A stretch of 64,000 nucleotides of DNA from Ehretia macrophylla (GCA_037974665.1 CM075771.1:15783425-15847424); one strand, 5' to 3'; positions 32,789 to 46,377 are shown, counted from the first letter of the stretch. Numbers and translations: made by a program. Notes: generated from the sequence alone by a model not told the origin.

Positions 32789-33959
32789 TATGAGGGCCGA
32801 CCTCGATTTAAGTACAATACCTCGTTTCGTGTACCCTAACCTTGAACTGCGTGCCTTAACCTAGGTTTAAGAGTTGTATCTTAATTTACGTGCCTTGCAT
32901 TGAATTACGTGCATTCTTTTAGGGTTACGTGCATTTAATTGGAATACGTGCATTCGTCTCGTTATTCATGCTTTACCTCGTAGTGCGTGCCCTAGACCTA
33001 GGAAAACGTGCCTACATGCTAATCAAGAAAAGCATCCTACACAAAACACTAGACTATTAAATAATTCTACAAACTCCACTAACTAATATTATAATCCTAA
33101 GTCAACGCACTAGAAGACAAAATTTCACTAAGCACTAAACATTCTTATTCTTTATTCTTTATTCCTTTTGTAAAACCCATGCACCTAAAATACCACATCA
33201 ACCTACAATAAATTATTCCTAAAACAAGACAAAAATTCAGAATTTAACATCACTTGGCCGACCATACCTTGTCCTTGAGCAAAAATTTGAACAATATAAC
33301 TCATTCATGCATGCTAATACACAATCTTACACATTGTCATATCTTTTCCATACACCAAAGCATTATATTATTAACCACCATGCTCCACATTCTCGGCCAC
33401 ATCACCAAGCATGCCAAACAATTCAAACATGCTCCAAAAGATGACACAAATTCAGTTTTTGCAAGCCTAGGGCCGACCACAAGCACAAACATGTCATTTC
33501 TTTTTCTCAAACTCTCATTCTCTCATTTTATCTCTCTCTCTCGGCCTTGGCTGCATCCTTAAGATCCATAGTTCAAGCTCATCTTCTCAAGCTCTCCTAA
33601 GCTCTCAAAGACTCTAAGGAACTCGACCATAGTAAGCAAAGCAAGAAAAACACATGCAAGCTCACAAAAACTCTTCATTCTCGGCTTTAGGTATGTTGTG
33701 ATAGCTTTCTTTCAATTGGTGATAAATAGTAACCTTAGTTGGAATCGAATTTGAGATTGAAGGTTTTGAGGCGTTTAAAAAATTAGGTTAAACTAAAGAG
33801 CCTGATTACAACAGTTACGCTGTCGATTTTCCAAAAAATTTTGGAGTTCTAGTTTAATAGATAAGCTTAACCTTAGTCAACCGGTTATAGTCGTGAAAGA
33901 TCATGAATGATTAGATCACACCCTAGTCTAACCTCTATAGGTCGGGTTGGGGCGTGATA
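32789..33959 (+). repeat. E3 LTR-A, internally deleted
   Basis: It starts TATGAGGGCCGACC (first dinucleotide TA instead of TG) and ends GGCGTGATA. Only 1.17 kb remain because about 2.2 kb, including the shared module and hairpins, is missing at 33712-33714, where CTTTCTTTCA is joined to ATTGGTGATAAATAG. Confidence 0.9.
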
Positions 33960-33970
33960 CCTTATATTAA

Positions 33971-33982
33971 TGGTATCAGAGC
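33971..33982 (+). other. E3 first primer-binding site
   Basis: TGGTATCAGAGC, initiator-Met type, 11 bases after LTR-A. Confidence 0.9.
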
Positions 33983-36659
33983 TTGGATTGCTTAAACCGG
34001 GTTTAACTCTCAGACCTTGGGTAGATGCCCTTAGATAATTATGATGTCTTGTTTATATGTGTTAATGTGTACTAATATTCTTTAGTTGCTTTGAGAATTG
34101 AATATTATGTGCCTTTGTTGACTATATGTATTGTGTGTCATGCACACCGACACGTCAGTGCCCTCAATATTGCATACATACTTTTATACTCCTTCTTTGA
34201 TACATGTACATGTTACATAACCATGACTGACTGTTTATATACATAGATAGTTAGGATTAGGACCTTCAGGGAATTGAATTTATGCAGGGAGAACGAAAAG
34301 GCTCAGTTAGAGGTTTCTCGCATCTTCACAGGTACTTGATGGATCGTATGTATTATTGGATATGCGTATATAAAATGCGTAGCATAGATATAATTGTTGA
34401 GGTAAAGTTATCTCCTTATCTTGGAATACCCATACCTGTGATTAAGTTGTCAATTTTATAGCTATGAAGTTTTTGATTCCGTTAAACCGTTCTTCTAATT
34501 GTGGTTCAAGTATAAAGGTTAATGACATACAAATTTCCTTAAGATATAAGAGTATACTATTGGACAAGTGGAGTAGAATATGTATATTCATATGCTTATA
34601 ATGAAAGTTTGACTTAGGGGTTGCTTTTGAATCAAATTCTTATATCTTAAATTGGTGTAATAGACTATTTAAATGATTGATTCCTTACATGGTTGGAATT
34701 AACCATTGATGATTCTTTAGTATAACAAGATATAAGGATGTTGGAATCAAGGAATTCACACAGCTAGAACTTGTGTTCAAAAGACTATACCTAAAATGTT
34801 AGGTCGAATAGAATTGTAAGGTATTGAATTATGCATTAGATGACTAACGTTGCTAAAGGTCCTAAGTTGGATATTGGTAATATTAAGAATCATGGTATTA
34901 ATTTGCTGCCCCCTCGGATTTAGTTGAGATTATGCAAAGTAAGTCATTCTATACACTCGTTATTTGGATACCATAGAAGATGTTAGGAAGCATATAACCC
35001 TAAGTACTACCAATGGACCTAGTATATAGACAACGGATATGAGATTAAAGCATCTGGCTGCAAAGTGGAGTCGTTAGGGTATGATTAGTAATCCTAATAG
35101 CTAATAGTGAGTATGCATAATGATTCGTGGTAAACCCTAGGACCTCAGGTCGATGAGTCTTGATGCTCTTGGCTAGTTGAACATATAAATGATGAGAGTC
35201 AGATTTCATATAGTTAAGATAGAGATGAATTAGATTCATGATGACCCAAGAAACTGCTGTTAGACAACCGTATTTATGTGCACCGTTTCACTTCTAGAAA
35301 TTAGCGGCTAGTAGACTTCGAATCGTGTTTGATTGAATAGAGGGTGAATCTTGTAATGATAGTTAAATGAGTGGTTGATTACTTTTGAAGTTCTATTAGA
35401 TTATATTGTAGGATGACTTGTGGCTATAATTCTTATGATGACATAGCCTTGAAGTTATTTCATAAGCTACTTGGATTAGTATGGTAAGTATCTTGTGAGC
35501 TAGATCATTTCGGTACCCATTTATAGTCCTAAGACTGTTGTTGTACGGTCAGTAACCTAGTGGAGCATTGATATCACTTACATGGCTATGAACCTAGCTT
35601 AGTAACACTAATGTTGAAGATATATTGGCAGGCATTGATTGTTCGAAGGAATGACTAGGTCGCTAAGTGAGTAGGACCATTGTTTTCTTAAGTATGACGT
35701 AACCTTGGATTGAGGTGAGTGAAATTTATTTGAGATTGAAACTATTTGCTTTAGGAGTCTTGATTAAGATTAAAAGAAATTCTGAAGCCTCATGACTTGA
35801 AGATAAAGATTTGAATAAGGAAATAAATTATGGATCACAAGCTGATGAAGTTTACTTGTAAGAGTTGAACGAGTGGAACATGATTAGTTTACCCATGCAA
35901 TTTCGATGGCAATTTGTTGGTGGTACTTAATAAACCTTAGAATTCGAGTTTAATGAATCTCAACGGTCTTCCTCCTTGATTACGAGCGTGAAGGTTAACG
36001 AAGTTGGGAAAGAGTGTTAGCGAATAGGAGCTTGTATTCAGGAGACTAGTCATTAGAGGATTTGCTAACTTAAGGTACCTACGAGATAAGGACTATGATA
36101 CTATCGATAGACGATGACTTGAGATGGATTAGTTAGTTCGGTGAGTTCTTCTTGAAGATAATGTTTTATTGTGGAAATTATCCATAACTTGTATATGTCC
36201 TATGTGTTAACAATTTTGAAGCTAGTTAATAGGATATGTAAATCTGATATAGACCTATCATCTTGAAATTAGTGTATGTCACTATAAGATCGCGGTATTA
36301 TTGTGATATTCCTTTTGAGGTATGAATGCAAGATCGACACGACATAAGTCATGATTTTGGAGTTATAGTTATATTGTTAGAATACCGATGCAGCTTTGAT
36401 TACCATGTTTGGAGATTCTAACCTTAATTAATGAACTTGATCTTAAGATCAAAAGGAGGGAATAGACTCGTTCAAAGGAACGAACTGTAAATGTAGGGGT
36501 CACACCGAATTAAATGATTGGAGGAAGCTAGGAAGTGAATTCGTTGTGGTAAGAGATATCACAGAGCAAAGGACGACCCGAAGTTGGAAAATAACAATGG
36601 TCGGAATCCGTCTAAATGACCTCAATATGCAAGAATAAATTTTGAGACGAAATTCCTAT

Positions 36660-36672
36660 AAGGTGGGGAGGA
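36660..36672 (+). other. E3 first polypurine tract
   Basis: AAGGTGGGGAGGA, with one T interrupting the purines, directly before LTR-B. Confidence 0.85.
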
Positions 36673-39600
36673 TGTGAGGCCCGACCTAGATTTGCATGCG
36701 ATACCTTGTTTCGTTTGCCCTAACCTTGAACTGCGTGCCTTAACCTAGGTTTAAGAGTCGTATCTTGATTTACGTGCCTTGCATTGAATTATGTGCATTC
36801 TTTTAGGGTTGCGTGCATTTACTTAGAATACGTGCATTTGTCTTGTAGTTCATGATTTATCTCGTAGTGCGTGCCCTAGACCTAGGAAAACGTTCCTACA
36901 CACTAATCAAGAAAGCATCCTACACAAAGCACTAGACTATTAAATAATCCTACAAATTCCACTAACTAATATTCTAATCCTAAGTCAATGCACTAGAAGA
37001 CAAAATTTCACTAAGCACTAAACACTCTTATTCTTTATTGTTTATTCCATTTGCAAAACCCATGCACCTAAAATACCACATCAACCTACAATAAATTATT
37101 CCTAAAACAACACAAAAATTCAGAATTTAACATCACTTGGCCGACCATACCTTGTGCTTGAGCAAAAATTTGAACAATATAACTCATTCATGCATGCTAA
37201 TACACAATCTTACACATTGTCATATCTTTTTCATACACCAAAGCATTATTTTATTAACCACCATGCTCCACATTCTTGGCCACATCACCAAGCATTCCAA
37301 ACAAATCAAACATGCTCCAAAAGATGACACAAATTCAGTTCTTGCAAGCCTAGGGCCGACCACATGCACAAACATGTCATTTCTTTTTCTCAAACTCTCA
37401 TTCTCTCATTTTCTCTCTCTCTCTCGGCCTTGGCTGCATCCTTAAGCTCCATAGCTCAAGCTCATCTTCTGAAGCTCACCTAAGCTCTCAAAGACTCTAA
37501 GGAACTCGACCATAGCAAGCAAAGCATGAAAAACACATGCAAGCTCACAAAAATTCTTCATTCTCGGCTTTAGGTATGTTGTGATAGCTTTCTTTCATTT
37601 CCTTTTGTTCTAATCACATGCACACACTAAGAAGATGCTAACTAAGCTAGGAAATTAAAGAACAACAAGCTATCTCTCGGCCAAGCAAGGAAAGAAGATC
37701 CTTTTGTGTATTTTGAAGACCATTTGTGCATCTTCATCTATTAACTTGCTAAGGTGAGGGTTAAACTCATTTAAAAGCATTCAAAAATCACATGCATGCA
37801 TTCTTATGACTATATTTACCTCTGTAGTTGTTGTATATGTGTGTATATGAGCTTATATGACCATGCTTGGCTAGATTTTTGGCTAGAACTTGAAGATAGG
37901 TAATAATCGAGTAGTTGGCAGATTTCTGACTTGGTAGAGCGAAGTGCATTTGGCCTAGTAAATGATGTTGAAAATGCATGACAATTCGTAGGTTACTAGT
38001 TTTTGCAGCTCTGGACATTGTTGTCAGAAATAGACCAAAGCCAATTATGACTCTAAGGCCCTCAAAAATAGCAAAAATCGTGATGTGTCTAAAACTGGAC
38101 AGTTTTGCGTAGTCTAACGGTTTTGGCCATAACTCCTAAGTCTGAACTTCAAATGATGCGAGGTTTGTTCCTAGATTTAAATCACTCATTAAGATTTAAT
38201 TTGAAATTTTTTTCACCAAAATTGGAGATTGTTTGCTTGTCTAACCGAATGTAGGAAAACAGACCATTGCAGTGAGGGTTTTGTTTAGTGATGTGCTTAG
38301 AATCATGTTGAGACCTTGCTTGGGGTATTGAATGCTTGGAATTGTGGTACTTGGATGTTGTGTGGGCTGTTGTGGTTGGTTGAAGTTGCTTAATGTGATT
38401 GACGTATGGTTTGGGATCATTAATCGATGAATGGTATGCTTAATTGCACGTTTAAGCACGGAATTGAGACCCTAACGCTTATGACTTTTATTAAGAGATG
38501 GCCTATTGGTTAAATGTGACAATTTGTGTGGTTAATAGGCTGCCCGTAGTTGTCCTTATAGCTCTAAATATGATTTCCGATGATTGCATGTTGCTAAGTG
38601 AGCTATTCTTGCATCCAGTCTTGTATAAATGTTGTTGCATGCTTGTATAATGTTAATACTTGATACGTGAACCCCAAAATGAGTTATATGACTTGATTTA
38701 TATGTGTCACTTGGCTGCCCATTTAATGTTCATATGACTCCACATGTTTTACAAAGTGAAAATTCATGTTAAGCATGCCTCATTCGTTTACTTGGCAATA
38801 TGTGATCTTGAAATTGCTCGGAGGCAACCTACTTTGTTGTCTTCCTAATGTGAATCGTTAAATGGTATAAATTTTCATTGTATACAAGGTTGCAACCTTT
38901 CATTGTGGCATGGTAGTGTTTTACGAATGCCTGGCGGCATAGGGCTTGCCGGTGCTCCCGTGACTTCCATGGTTCAATTCCCTTTCATGCTTGGTATTCC
39001 ATCCTCGGAGAGTTGGGTCGTAGGATTTCGGGGTACATCCGAAGTACATCCAATTGGGAGCAATAAGTTGATAATTGAAGTCTGCCGCACAATTGCTATC
39101 GAAAATGAATTGAGAGGAAAAGCTCACCGTATCATTTTCACTATGTGTTTAAGTACTCTCGCTTGGTTCCTAGAGGACCTCGGGGAGGAAAGACGGGTAA
39201 ATGTGTTCTTTTACACTCATATTATGCTATAAATTTACTTGTGTTATACTTCATGCTTTCAAAAAGGGGGTTTTATAAAGTTTAACTGGAAAAGAGTTTC
39301 AAAACATATTTCTCGTTCCCACTCGTTGAGTTCATAAGGATTCACCCTCTTTTGTCATCACAGGTGAAGAAGATCAGGAACAGGTACCCGAGGATAACGT
39401 GCCTATTGAGGACTCCTTGGAGTGATTGCCTGCTCTACGTGCCTTACTTGACTGTGGCTATTTTGTGAATGATATGTTTGTTTTGAAGACTATCTCTTAT
39501 GTTGTTTGTCGTTGTTATTGTAAATGACCCCCGTTGTAATTTGCGGTCTAATTTTGGTTTGTACTGATCATAACTAGACAGACACTCTTTTGGTTGTTTT

Positions 39601-40057
39601 GCTATCACCACTTTGATTAGTAGCTACTACAGGCTTATGAAGTATTAGGCAAAAAGCCAAGTAAAATGAATCTATCCAATCTCAAGTAGGTACTCATTTG
39701 TAGGCCAAGGGATAACAGACACTTGTATAACATGAATTAACAAACAAATGGGACATAGTTATCATGCTAGGTGTTAATCTAACGAGACTTTGAGATAAAT
39801 AGTAGGCATATCAATTGGTGATAAATAGTAACCTTAGTTGGAATTGAATTTGAGATTGAAGGTTTTGAGGCGTTTAGAAATTAGGTTAAACTAAAGAGCC
39901 TAATTACAGCCGTTACGCTGCCGGTTTTCTGGAAAATTTTGGAGTTCTAGTTTAATCGATAAGCTTAACCTTAGTCAACCGGTTATAGTCATAAAAGAAG
40001 ATGAACGGTTAGATCATACCCTAGTCTAACCTCTATAGGTCGGGTTGGGACGTGACA
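36673..40057 (+). repeat. E3 LTR-B (middle LTR)
   Basis: TGTGAGGCCCGACC to GACGTGACA, 3.39 kb, complete. It serves as 3' LTR of interior 1 and 5' LTR of interior 2. A CT tract lies at 37395-37430. Confidence 0.92.
38820..39067 (+). promoter_or_regulatory. Shared LTR module, E3 LTR-B copy
   Basis: The hairpin begins at 38820 (right arm weakened to GTTGTCTTCC). GGTTGCAACC is at 38888-38897, followed by CTGGCGGCATAGGGCTTGCCGG, CCTCGGAGAG, GTCGTAGGATTTCGG and ACATCCGAAGTACA. Confidence 0.65.
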
Positions 40058-40068
40058 CCTTATATTAA

Positions 40069-40080
40069 TGGTATCAGAAC
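40069..40080 (+). other. E3 second primer-binding site, mutated
   Basis: TGGTATCAGAAC: one G-to-A change from the initiator-Met complement. Confidence 0.85.
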
Positions 40081-42703
40081 TTAGATTGCTTAAGCCGGGT
40101 TTAACTCTCGGACCTTGGGTAGAAGCCCTAAGATAATTATGATGACTTGTTTATATGTGTTAATGTGTACTAATATGCTTTAATTGCTTTGAGAATTGAA
40201 TATTATGTGCCTTTGTGGACTATATGTATTATGTCTCATGCACATCGACACGTTAGTGCCCTCAATAATGCATACATGCTTTTATACTCCTTCTTTGATA
40301 CATATGCATGTTACATAACCATGACTGACTGTTTATATACATAGATAGTTAGGATTAGGACCTTCAGGGAATTGAATTTATGCAGGGAGAACGAAAAGGC
40401 TCGGTTAGAGGTTTCTCGCATCTTCATAGGTACTCGATGGATCGTATGTATTATTGGATATGCGTATATAAAATGCGTAGCACGGGTATAATTGTTGAGG
40501 TAAAGTTATCTCCTTATCTTGGAATACCCATACCTGTGATTAAGTTGTCAATTTTATAGCTATGAAGTTTTTGATTCCGTTAAACCGTTCTTCTAATTGT
40601 GGTTCAAGTATAAAGGTTAATGGCATACAACTTTCCTTAAGATATAAGAGTACACTATTGGACAAGTGGAGTAGAATATGTATATTCATATGCTTATAAT
40701 GGAAGTTTGACTTAGGGGTTGCTTTTGAATCAAATTCTTATATCTTAAATTGGTGTAATAGACTATTTAAATGATCGAATCCTTACTTGATTGGAATTAA
40801 CCATTGATGATTCTTTAGTATAACAAGATATAGAGATGTTGGAATCAAGGAATTCACGTAGCTAGAACTTGTGTTCGGAAGACTACACCTAAAATGTTAG
40901 GTCGAATAGAAGTGTAAGGTATTGAATTATGCATTACATGACTAACGTTGCTAAAGGTCCTAAGTTGGATATTGGAAATATTAAGAATCATGGTATTAAT
41001 TTGGTGCCCCCTCGGATTTAGTTGAGATCATGCAAAGTAATTATTCTATACACTCGTTATTTGGATACCATAGAAGATGTTAGGAAGCATATATCCCTAA
41101 GTACTACCAATGGACCTAGTATATAGACCATGGCAATGAGATTAAAGTATCTGGCTACCAAGTGGAGTCGTTAGGGTATGATTAGTAATCCTAATAGCTA
41201 ATAGTGAGTATATATAATAATTCATGGTAAACCCTATGACCTAAGGTCGATGAGTCTTGATGCTCTTGGCTAGTTCCACATATAAATGATGAGAGTCAGA
41301 TTTCATATAGTTAAGATAGAGATGAATTAGAGTCATGATGACCCAAGAGACTGTTGTTAGCCAACCGTATTTATGTCCACCGCTTCACTTCTAGACACTA
41401 GCGGCTAGTAGACTTCAAATCGTGTTTGATTGAATAGAGGGTGAATCTTGTAATGATAGTTAAATGAGTGGTTGATTACTTTTGAAGTTCTATTAGATTA
41501 TATTGTAGGATGACTTGTGGTTATAATTCTTATGATGACATAGCCTTAAAGTTATTTCATAAGCTACTTAGATTAGTATGGTAAGTATCTTATGAGCTAG
41601 ATCATTTCGGTACCCATTTATAGTCCTAAGACTGTTGTTGTACGGTCGGTAACCTAGTGGAGCATTGATATCACTTACATGGCTATGAACCTAGCTTAGT
41701 AACACTAATGTTGAAGATATATTGGCAGGCATTAAGTGTTCGAAGGAATGACTAGGTCGCTAAGTGAGTAGGACCATTGTTTTCTTAAGTATGACGTAAC
41801 CTTGGATTGAGGTGAGTGAAATTTATTTTAGATTGAAACTATTCGCTTTAGGAGTCTTGATTAAGATTAAAAGAAATTCTGAAGCCTCATGACTTGAAGA
41901 TAAAGATTTGAATAAGGAAATAAATTATGGATCACAAGCTGATGAAGTTTACTTGTAAAAGTTGAACTAGTGTAACATGATTAGTTTACCCATGCAATTT
42001 CGATGGCAATTTGTTGGTGGTACTTAATAAACCTTAGAATTCGAGTTTAATAAATCTCAACGGTCTTCCTCCTTGATTACGAGCGTGAAGGTTAACAAAG
42101 CTGGGAAAGAGTGTTAGTGAATAGGAGCCTGTAACCAGGAGACTAGCCATTAGAAGATTTGCTAACCTAAGGTACCTACGAGATAAGGACTATGATACTA
42201 TCGATAGACAACGACTTGAGATGATCCATAACTTGTGTATGTCCTACGTGTTAACAATTTTGAAGCTAGTTGATAGGATATGTAATTCTAATATAGACCT
42301 ATCATCTTGAAATTAGTGTATGTCACCATAAGATCGCGGTATTATTGTGATATTACTTTCGAGGTTTGAATGCAAGATCGACACGACATAAGTCAAGATT
42401 TTGGAGTTATAGTTATATTGTTAGAATACAGATGTAGCTTTGATTACCATGTTTGGAGATTCTAACCTTAATTAATGAACTTGATCTTAAGATCAAATGG
42501 AGGGAATAGACTCGTTCAAAGGAACGAACTGTAAATGTAGCGGTCACACCGAATTAAATGATTGGAGGAAGCTAGGAAGTGAATTCGTTGTGGTAAGAGA
42601 GGTCACAGAGCAAATGACGACCCGGAGTTGGAAAATAACAATGGTTGGAATCCGTCTAAATGACCTCAATAAGCAAAAATGAATTTCGAGATGAAATTCC
42701 TTT

Positions 42704-42716
42704 AAGGAGGGAAGAA
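42704..42716 (+). other. E3 second polypurine tract
   Basis: AAGGAGGGAAGAA directly before LTR-C. It has two G-to-A changes relative to E2. Confidence 0.85.
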
Positions 42717-45700
42717 TGTGAGGCCCGACCTCGATTTGTTTGCGATACCTCATTTCGTGTGCCCTAACCTTGAACTGCGTGCCTTAACCTAGGTTTAAGA
42801 GTCGTATCTTGATTTACGTGCCTTGCATTGAATTACGTTCATTCTTTTAGGGTTGCGTGCATTTACTTAAAATATGTGCATTCGTCTCGCAGTTCGTGCT
42901 TTATCTCATAGTGTGTGCCCTAGACCTAGGAAAATGTGCCTACACGCTAATCAAGAAAGCATCCTACACGAAGCACTAGACTATTAAATAATCCTACAAA
43001 CTCCACTAACTAATATTCTAATCCTAAGTCAATGCACTAGAAGACAAAATTTCACTAAGCACTAAACATTCTTATTCTTTATTCCTTATTCCTTTTGCAA
43101 AACCCATGCACCTAAAATACCACATCAACCTACAATAAATTATTCCTAAAACAAGACAAAAATTCAGAATTTATCATCACTTGGCCGACCATACCTATGT
43201 GCTTGAGCAAAAATTTGAACAAAATAAATTATTCATGCATGCTAATACACAATATTACATATTGTCATATCTTTTCCATACACCAAAGCATTATTTTATT
43301 AACCTCCACGCTCCACATTCTCGGCCACATCACCAAGCATGCCAAACAATTCATACATGCTTCAAAAGATGACACAAATTCAGTTTTTGCAAGCCTAGCA
43401 TCATTTCTTTTTCTCAAACTCTCATTCTCTCATTTTCTCTCTCTCTCTCGGCCTTGGCTGCATCCTTAAGATCCATAGCTCAAGCTCATCTTCTAAAGCT
43501 CACCTAAGCTCTCAAAGACTCTAAGGAACTCGACCATAGCAAGCAAAGCAAGAAAAACACATGCAAGCTCACAAAAACTCTTCATTCTCGGCTTTAGGTA
43601 TGTTGTGATAGCTTTCTTTCATTTCCTTTTGTTCTAATCACATGCACACACTAAGAAGATGCTAACTAAGCTAGGAAATTAAAGAACAACAAGCTATCTT
43701 TCTGCCAAGCAAGGAAAGAAGATCCTTTTGTGCATTTTGAAGACCATTTGTGCATCTTCATCTATTAACTTGCTAAGGTGAGGGTTAAACTCTTTTAAAA
43801 GCTTTCAAAAATCACATGCATGCATTCTTATGACTATATTTACCTCTGTAGTTGTTGTATATGAGCTTATATGACCATGCATGGCTAGAGTTTTGGCTAG
43901 ACCTTGAAGATAGGTAATAATCGAGTACCCGGCAGATTTCTGACTTGGTAGATCGAAGTGCATTTGGCCTAGTAAATGATGTTTAAAATGTGTGAAAATT
44001 TGTAGGTTGATAGATTTTGCAGCTCTGGACATTTTTGTCAGAAATAGACCAAATTCAATTATGACTCTAAGACCCTAAAAAATAATAAAAATCGTAATGT
44101 GTCTAAAACTGGACAGTTTTGCGTAGTCTCACGGTTTTGGCCAAAACTCCTAAGTACGAACTCCAAATGATGCTAGGTTTGTTCCTAGATTTAAATCAAT
44201 CATTAAGCTTTAATTTTAAATTTGTTTCACTGAAATAGGAGATTGTTTTCTTGTCTAATCGAATGTGGGAAAACAGACCATTGCAGTTAGGGTTTTGTTT
44301 AGTGATGTGCTTAGAATCATGTTGAGACCTTGCTTGGGGTATTGAATGCTTGGAATTGTGGTACTTGGATGTTGTGTGGTCTGTTTTGGTTGGTTGAAGT
44401 TGCTTAATGTGATTGATGTATGGTTTGGGATCATTAATCGATGAATGGTATGCTTAATCGCACGTTTAAGCATGGAATTGAGACCCTAACGCTTATAACT
44501 TTTGTTAAGAGATGGCCTATTGGTTAAATGTGTCAATTTGTGTGGTTAATAGGCTGCCTGTAGTTGTCCTTATAGCTCTAAATATGATTTTCGATGATTG
44601 CATGGTGCTAAGTGAGCTATTCTTGCATCCGGTCTCATATAAATGTCGTTGCATGCTTGTATAATGTTAATACTTGATACGTGAACCCAGAAATGAGTTA
44701 TATGAGTTGATTTATATGTGTCACTCGGCTGCCCGTTTAATGTCCATATGACTCCACATGTTTTACAAAGTGAAAATTCTTGTTAAGCATGCCTCATTCG
44801 TTTACTTGGCAATATGTGATCTTGAAATTGCTCGGAGGCAACCTACTTTGTTGTCCTCCTAATGTGAATCGTTAAATGGTATAAATGTTCATTGTATACA
44901 AGGTTGCAACCTTTCATTGTGGCATGGTAGCGTTTCACGAACGCCGGGCGGCATAGGGCTTGCCGGTGCTCCTGTGACTACCATGGTCCATTTCCGTCTC
45001 TCGCCTGGGAATCCACCCTCGAAGAGTTGGGTCATAGGATTTTGGGGTACATCCGGAGTACACCGAATTGGGAGCGATAAGTGGATAATTGAAGTCGGCC
45101 GCACAATTGCTATCGAAAATGACTTGAGAGCAAAACCTCACCGTATCCTTTTCACTATCTGTTTAAGTCCTCTCGCTTGGTTCCTAGAAGACCTCAGGGA
45201 GGAAAGACGGGTAAATGTGTTCTTTTGCACTCATATTATGCTATAAATTTACTTGTGTTATGCGTCATGCTTTCAAAAAGGGGTTTTTATAAAGTTTAAC
45301 TGGAAAAGAGTTTCAAAACGTATTTCTCGTTCCCCATCGCTGAGTTCATAAGGACTCACCATCTTTTATCATCACAAGTGAAGAAGATCAGGAACAGGTA
45401 CCCGAGGATAACGTGCCTATTGAGGACTCCTTGGAGTGATTGCCTACCCTATGTGCCTTACTTGACTGTGGCTATTTTGTGAACGATATGTTTGTTTTGA
45501 AGACTATCTCTTATGTTGTTTGTCGTTGTTATTGTAAATGAGCCCCATTGTAATTTGGGGTCTAATTTTGGTTTCTACTGAATATAACTAGACAGACACT
45601 CTTTTGGCCATTTTGCTATCACCACTTTGATTAGTAGCTACTACAGGCTTATGAAGTATTAGGAAAAAAAAAGCCAAGTAAAATGAATCTATCCAATCTT

Positions 45701-46075
45701 AAGCAGGTACTCATTTGTAGGCTAAAGGATAACAGACACTTGTATAATAGGAATTAACAAATAAACAGGACATAGTTACCATGCTAGGTGTTAGTCAAAT
45801 GAGACTTCGAGATAAATAGTAGGCATATCAATTGGTGATAAATAGTAACCTTAGTTGGAATCGAATTTGAGATTGAAGGTTTTGAGGTGTTTAGAAAATT
45901 AGGTTAAACTAAAGAGCCTAATTACAACCGTTACGCTGGCGGTTTTCCAGAAAATTTAGGAGTTCTAGTTTAACAGATAAGTTTAACCTTAGTCAACCGG
46001 TTATAGTCGTGAAAGAACATGAATAATTAGATCACACCCTAGTCTAACCTCTATAGGTCGGGTTAGGGCATGACA
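42717..46075 (+). repeat. E3 LTR-C (3' LTR)
   Basis: TGTGAGGCCCGACC to GGGCATGACA, 3.36 kb. The end abuts the GGAAG duplication and 5S spacer. It has a CT tract at 43410-43450 and the full module. Confidence 0.92.
44834..45083 (+). promoter_or_regulatory. Shared LTR module, E3 LTR-C copy
   Basis: Arm GGAGGCAAC at 44834, loop CTACTTT, arm GTTGTCCTCC ending 44859. GGTTGCAACC is at 44902-44911. CGGGCGGCATAGGGCTTGCC, the CTCTCGCCTGGG..CTCGAAGAG hairpin and ACATCCGGAGTACACC follow. Confidence 0.67.
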
Positions 46076-46377
46076 GGAAGCAAGCTTGCTTGGCTGCACC
46101 TATTTTCGGTACCCAAAATCGAATGTTTTTATCAATTTTGGGCCACTTTATTTTTTTTTTGTGCTGTTTTTTAGGACTGGATCGTTTGTTGTGAGCCGCG
46201 AAAAGGATGAGAACATTGGAGGGCTCTACAATGCGTCGATATCATGTCTTGTGATGATGCAACTTTATCGAAGAAGATGGGCTGTCGATAAACCCATTGG
46301 GCCTTTTGAAAGGGTCGTCTCTCTTGGCTGGGAATGTGAATCATCAATACATAAGTGCTTTGCACCATCAATATGAT

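Larger units (their letters stand above)
33960..36672 (+). other. E3 interior 1, non-coding
   Basis: It contains a primer-binding site (33971-33982), a leader like that of E2, then 2.4 kb with stops in all frames and no gag/pol motif. The place of the E2 gag ATG reads ATA (34247-34249), and the following short open stretch of about 30 codons has charged residues (CRENEKAQLEVSRIF). The end has the polypurine tract (36660-36672). Confidence 0.85.
40058..42716 (+). other. E3 interior 2, non-coding
   Basis: A near-copy of interior 1, slightly shorter. The largest visible difference is loss of about 45 bp near 42220, where GATGATCCATAACTTG replaces a longer stretch. The ATA at 40345-40347 again sits at the gag-start position, and the interior ends at the purine tract 42704-42716. 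Confidence 0.85.
32789..46075 (+). mobile_element. E3: triple-LTR tandem of a non-autonomous (LARD-like) element
   Basis: The order is LTR-A, interior 1, LTR-B, interior 2, LTR-C, all in + orientation, with a host duplication only at the outer edges. The two interiors are near-identical and non-coding. LTR sequence, leader and polypurine end match E2 closely enough to call E2 the autonomous partner. The shared middle LTR is what unequal recombination between LTRs of two copies produces. No ORF of interest lies in the 13.3 kb. Confidence 0.92.

Noticed and set aside
33254-33562. A 102-codon frame also present at 37137-37445 and, shorter, at 43197-43469
   Set aside because: It recurs because it lies in the three E3 LTRs. 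It ends in the CT microsatellite, and the differences do not favour synonymous sites. It is treated as LTR sequence, not a gene.
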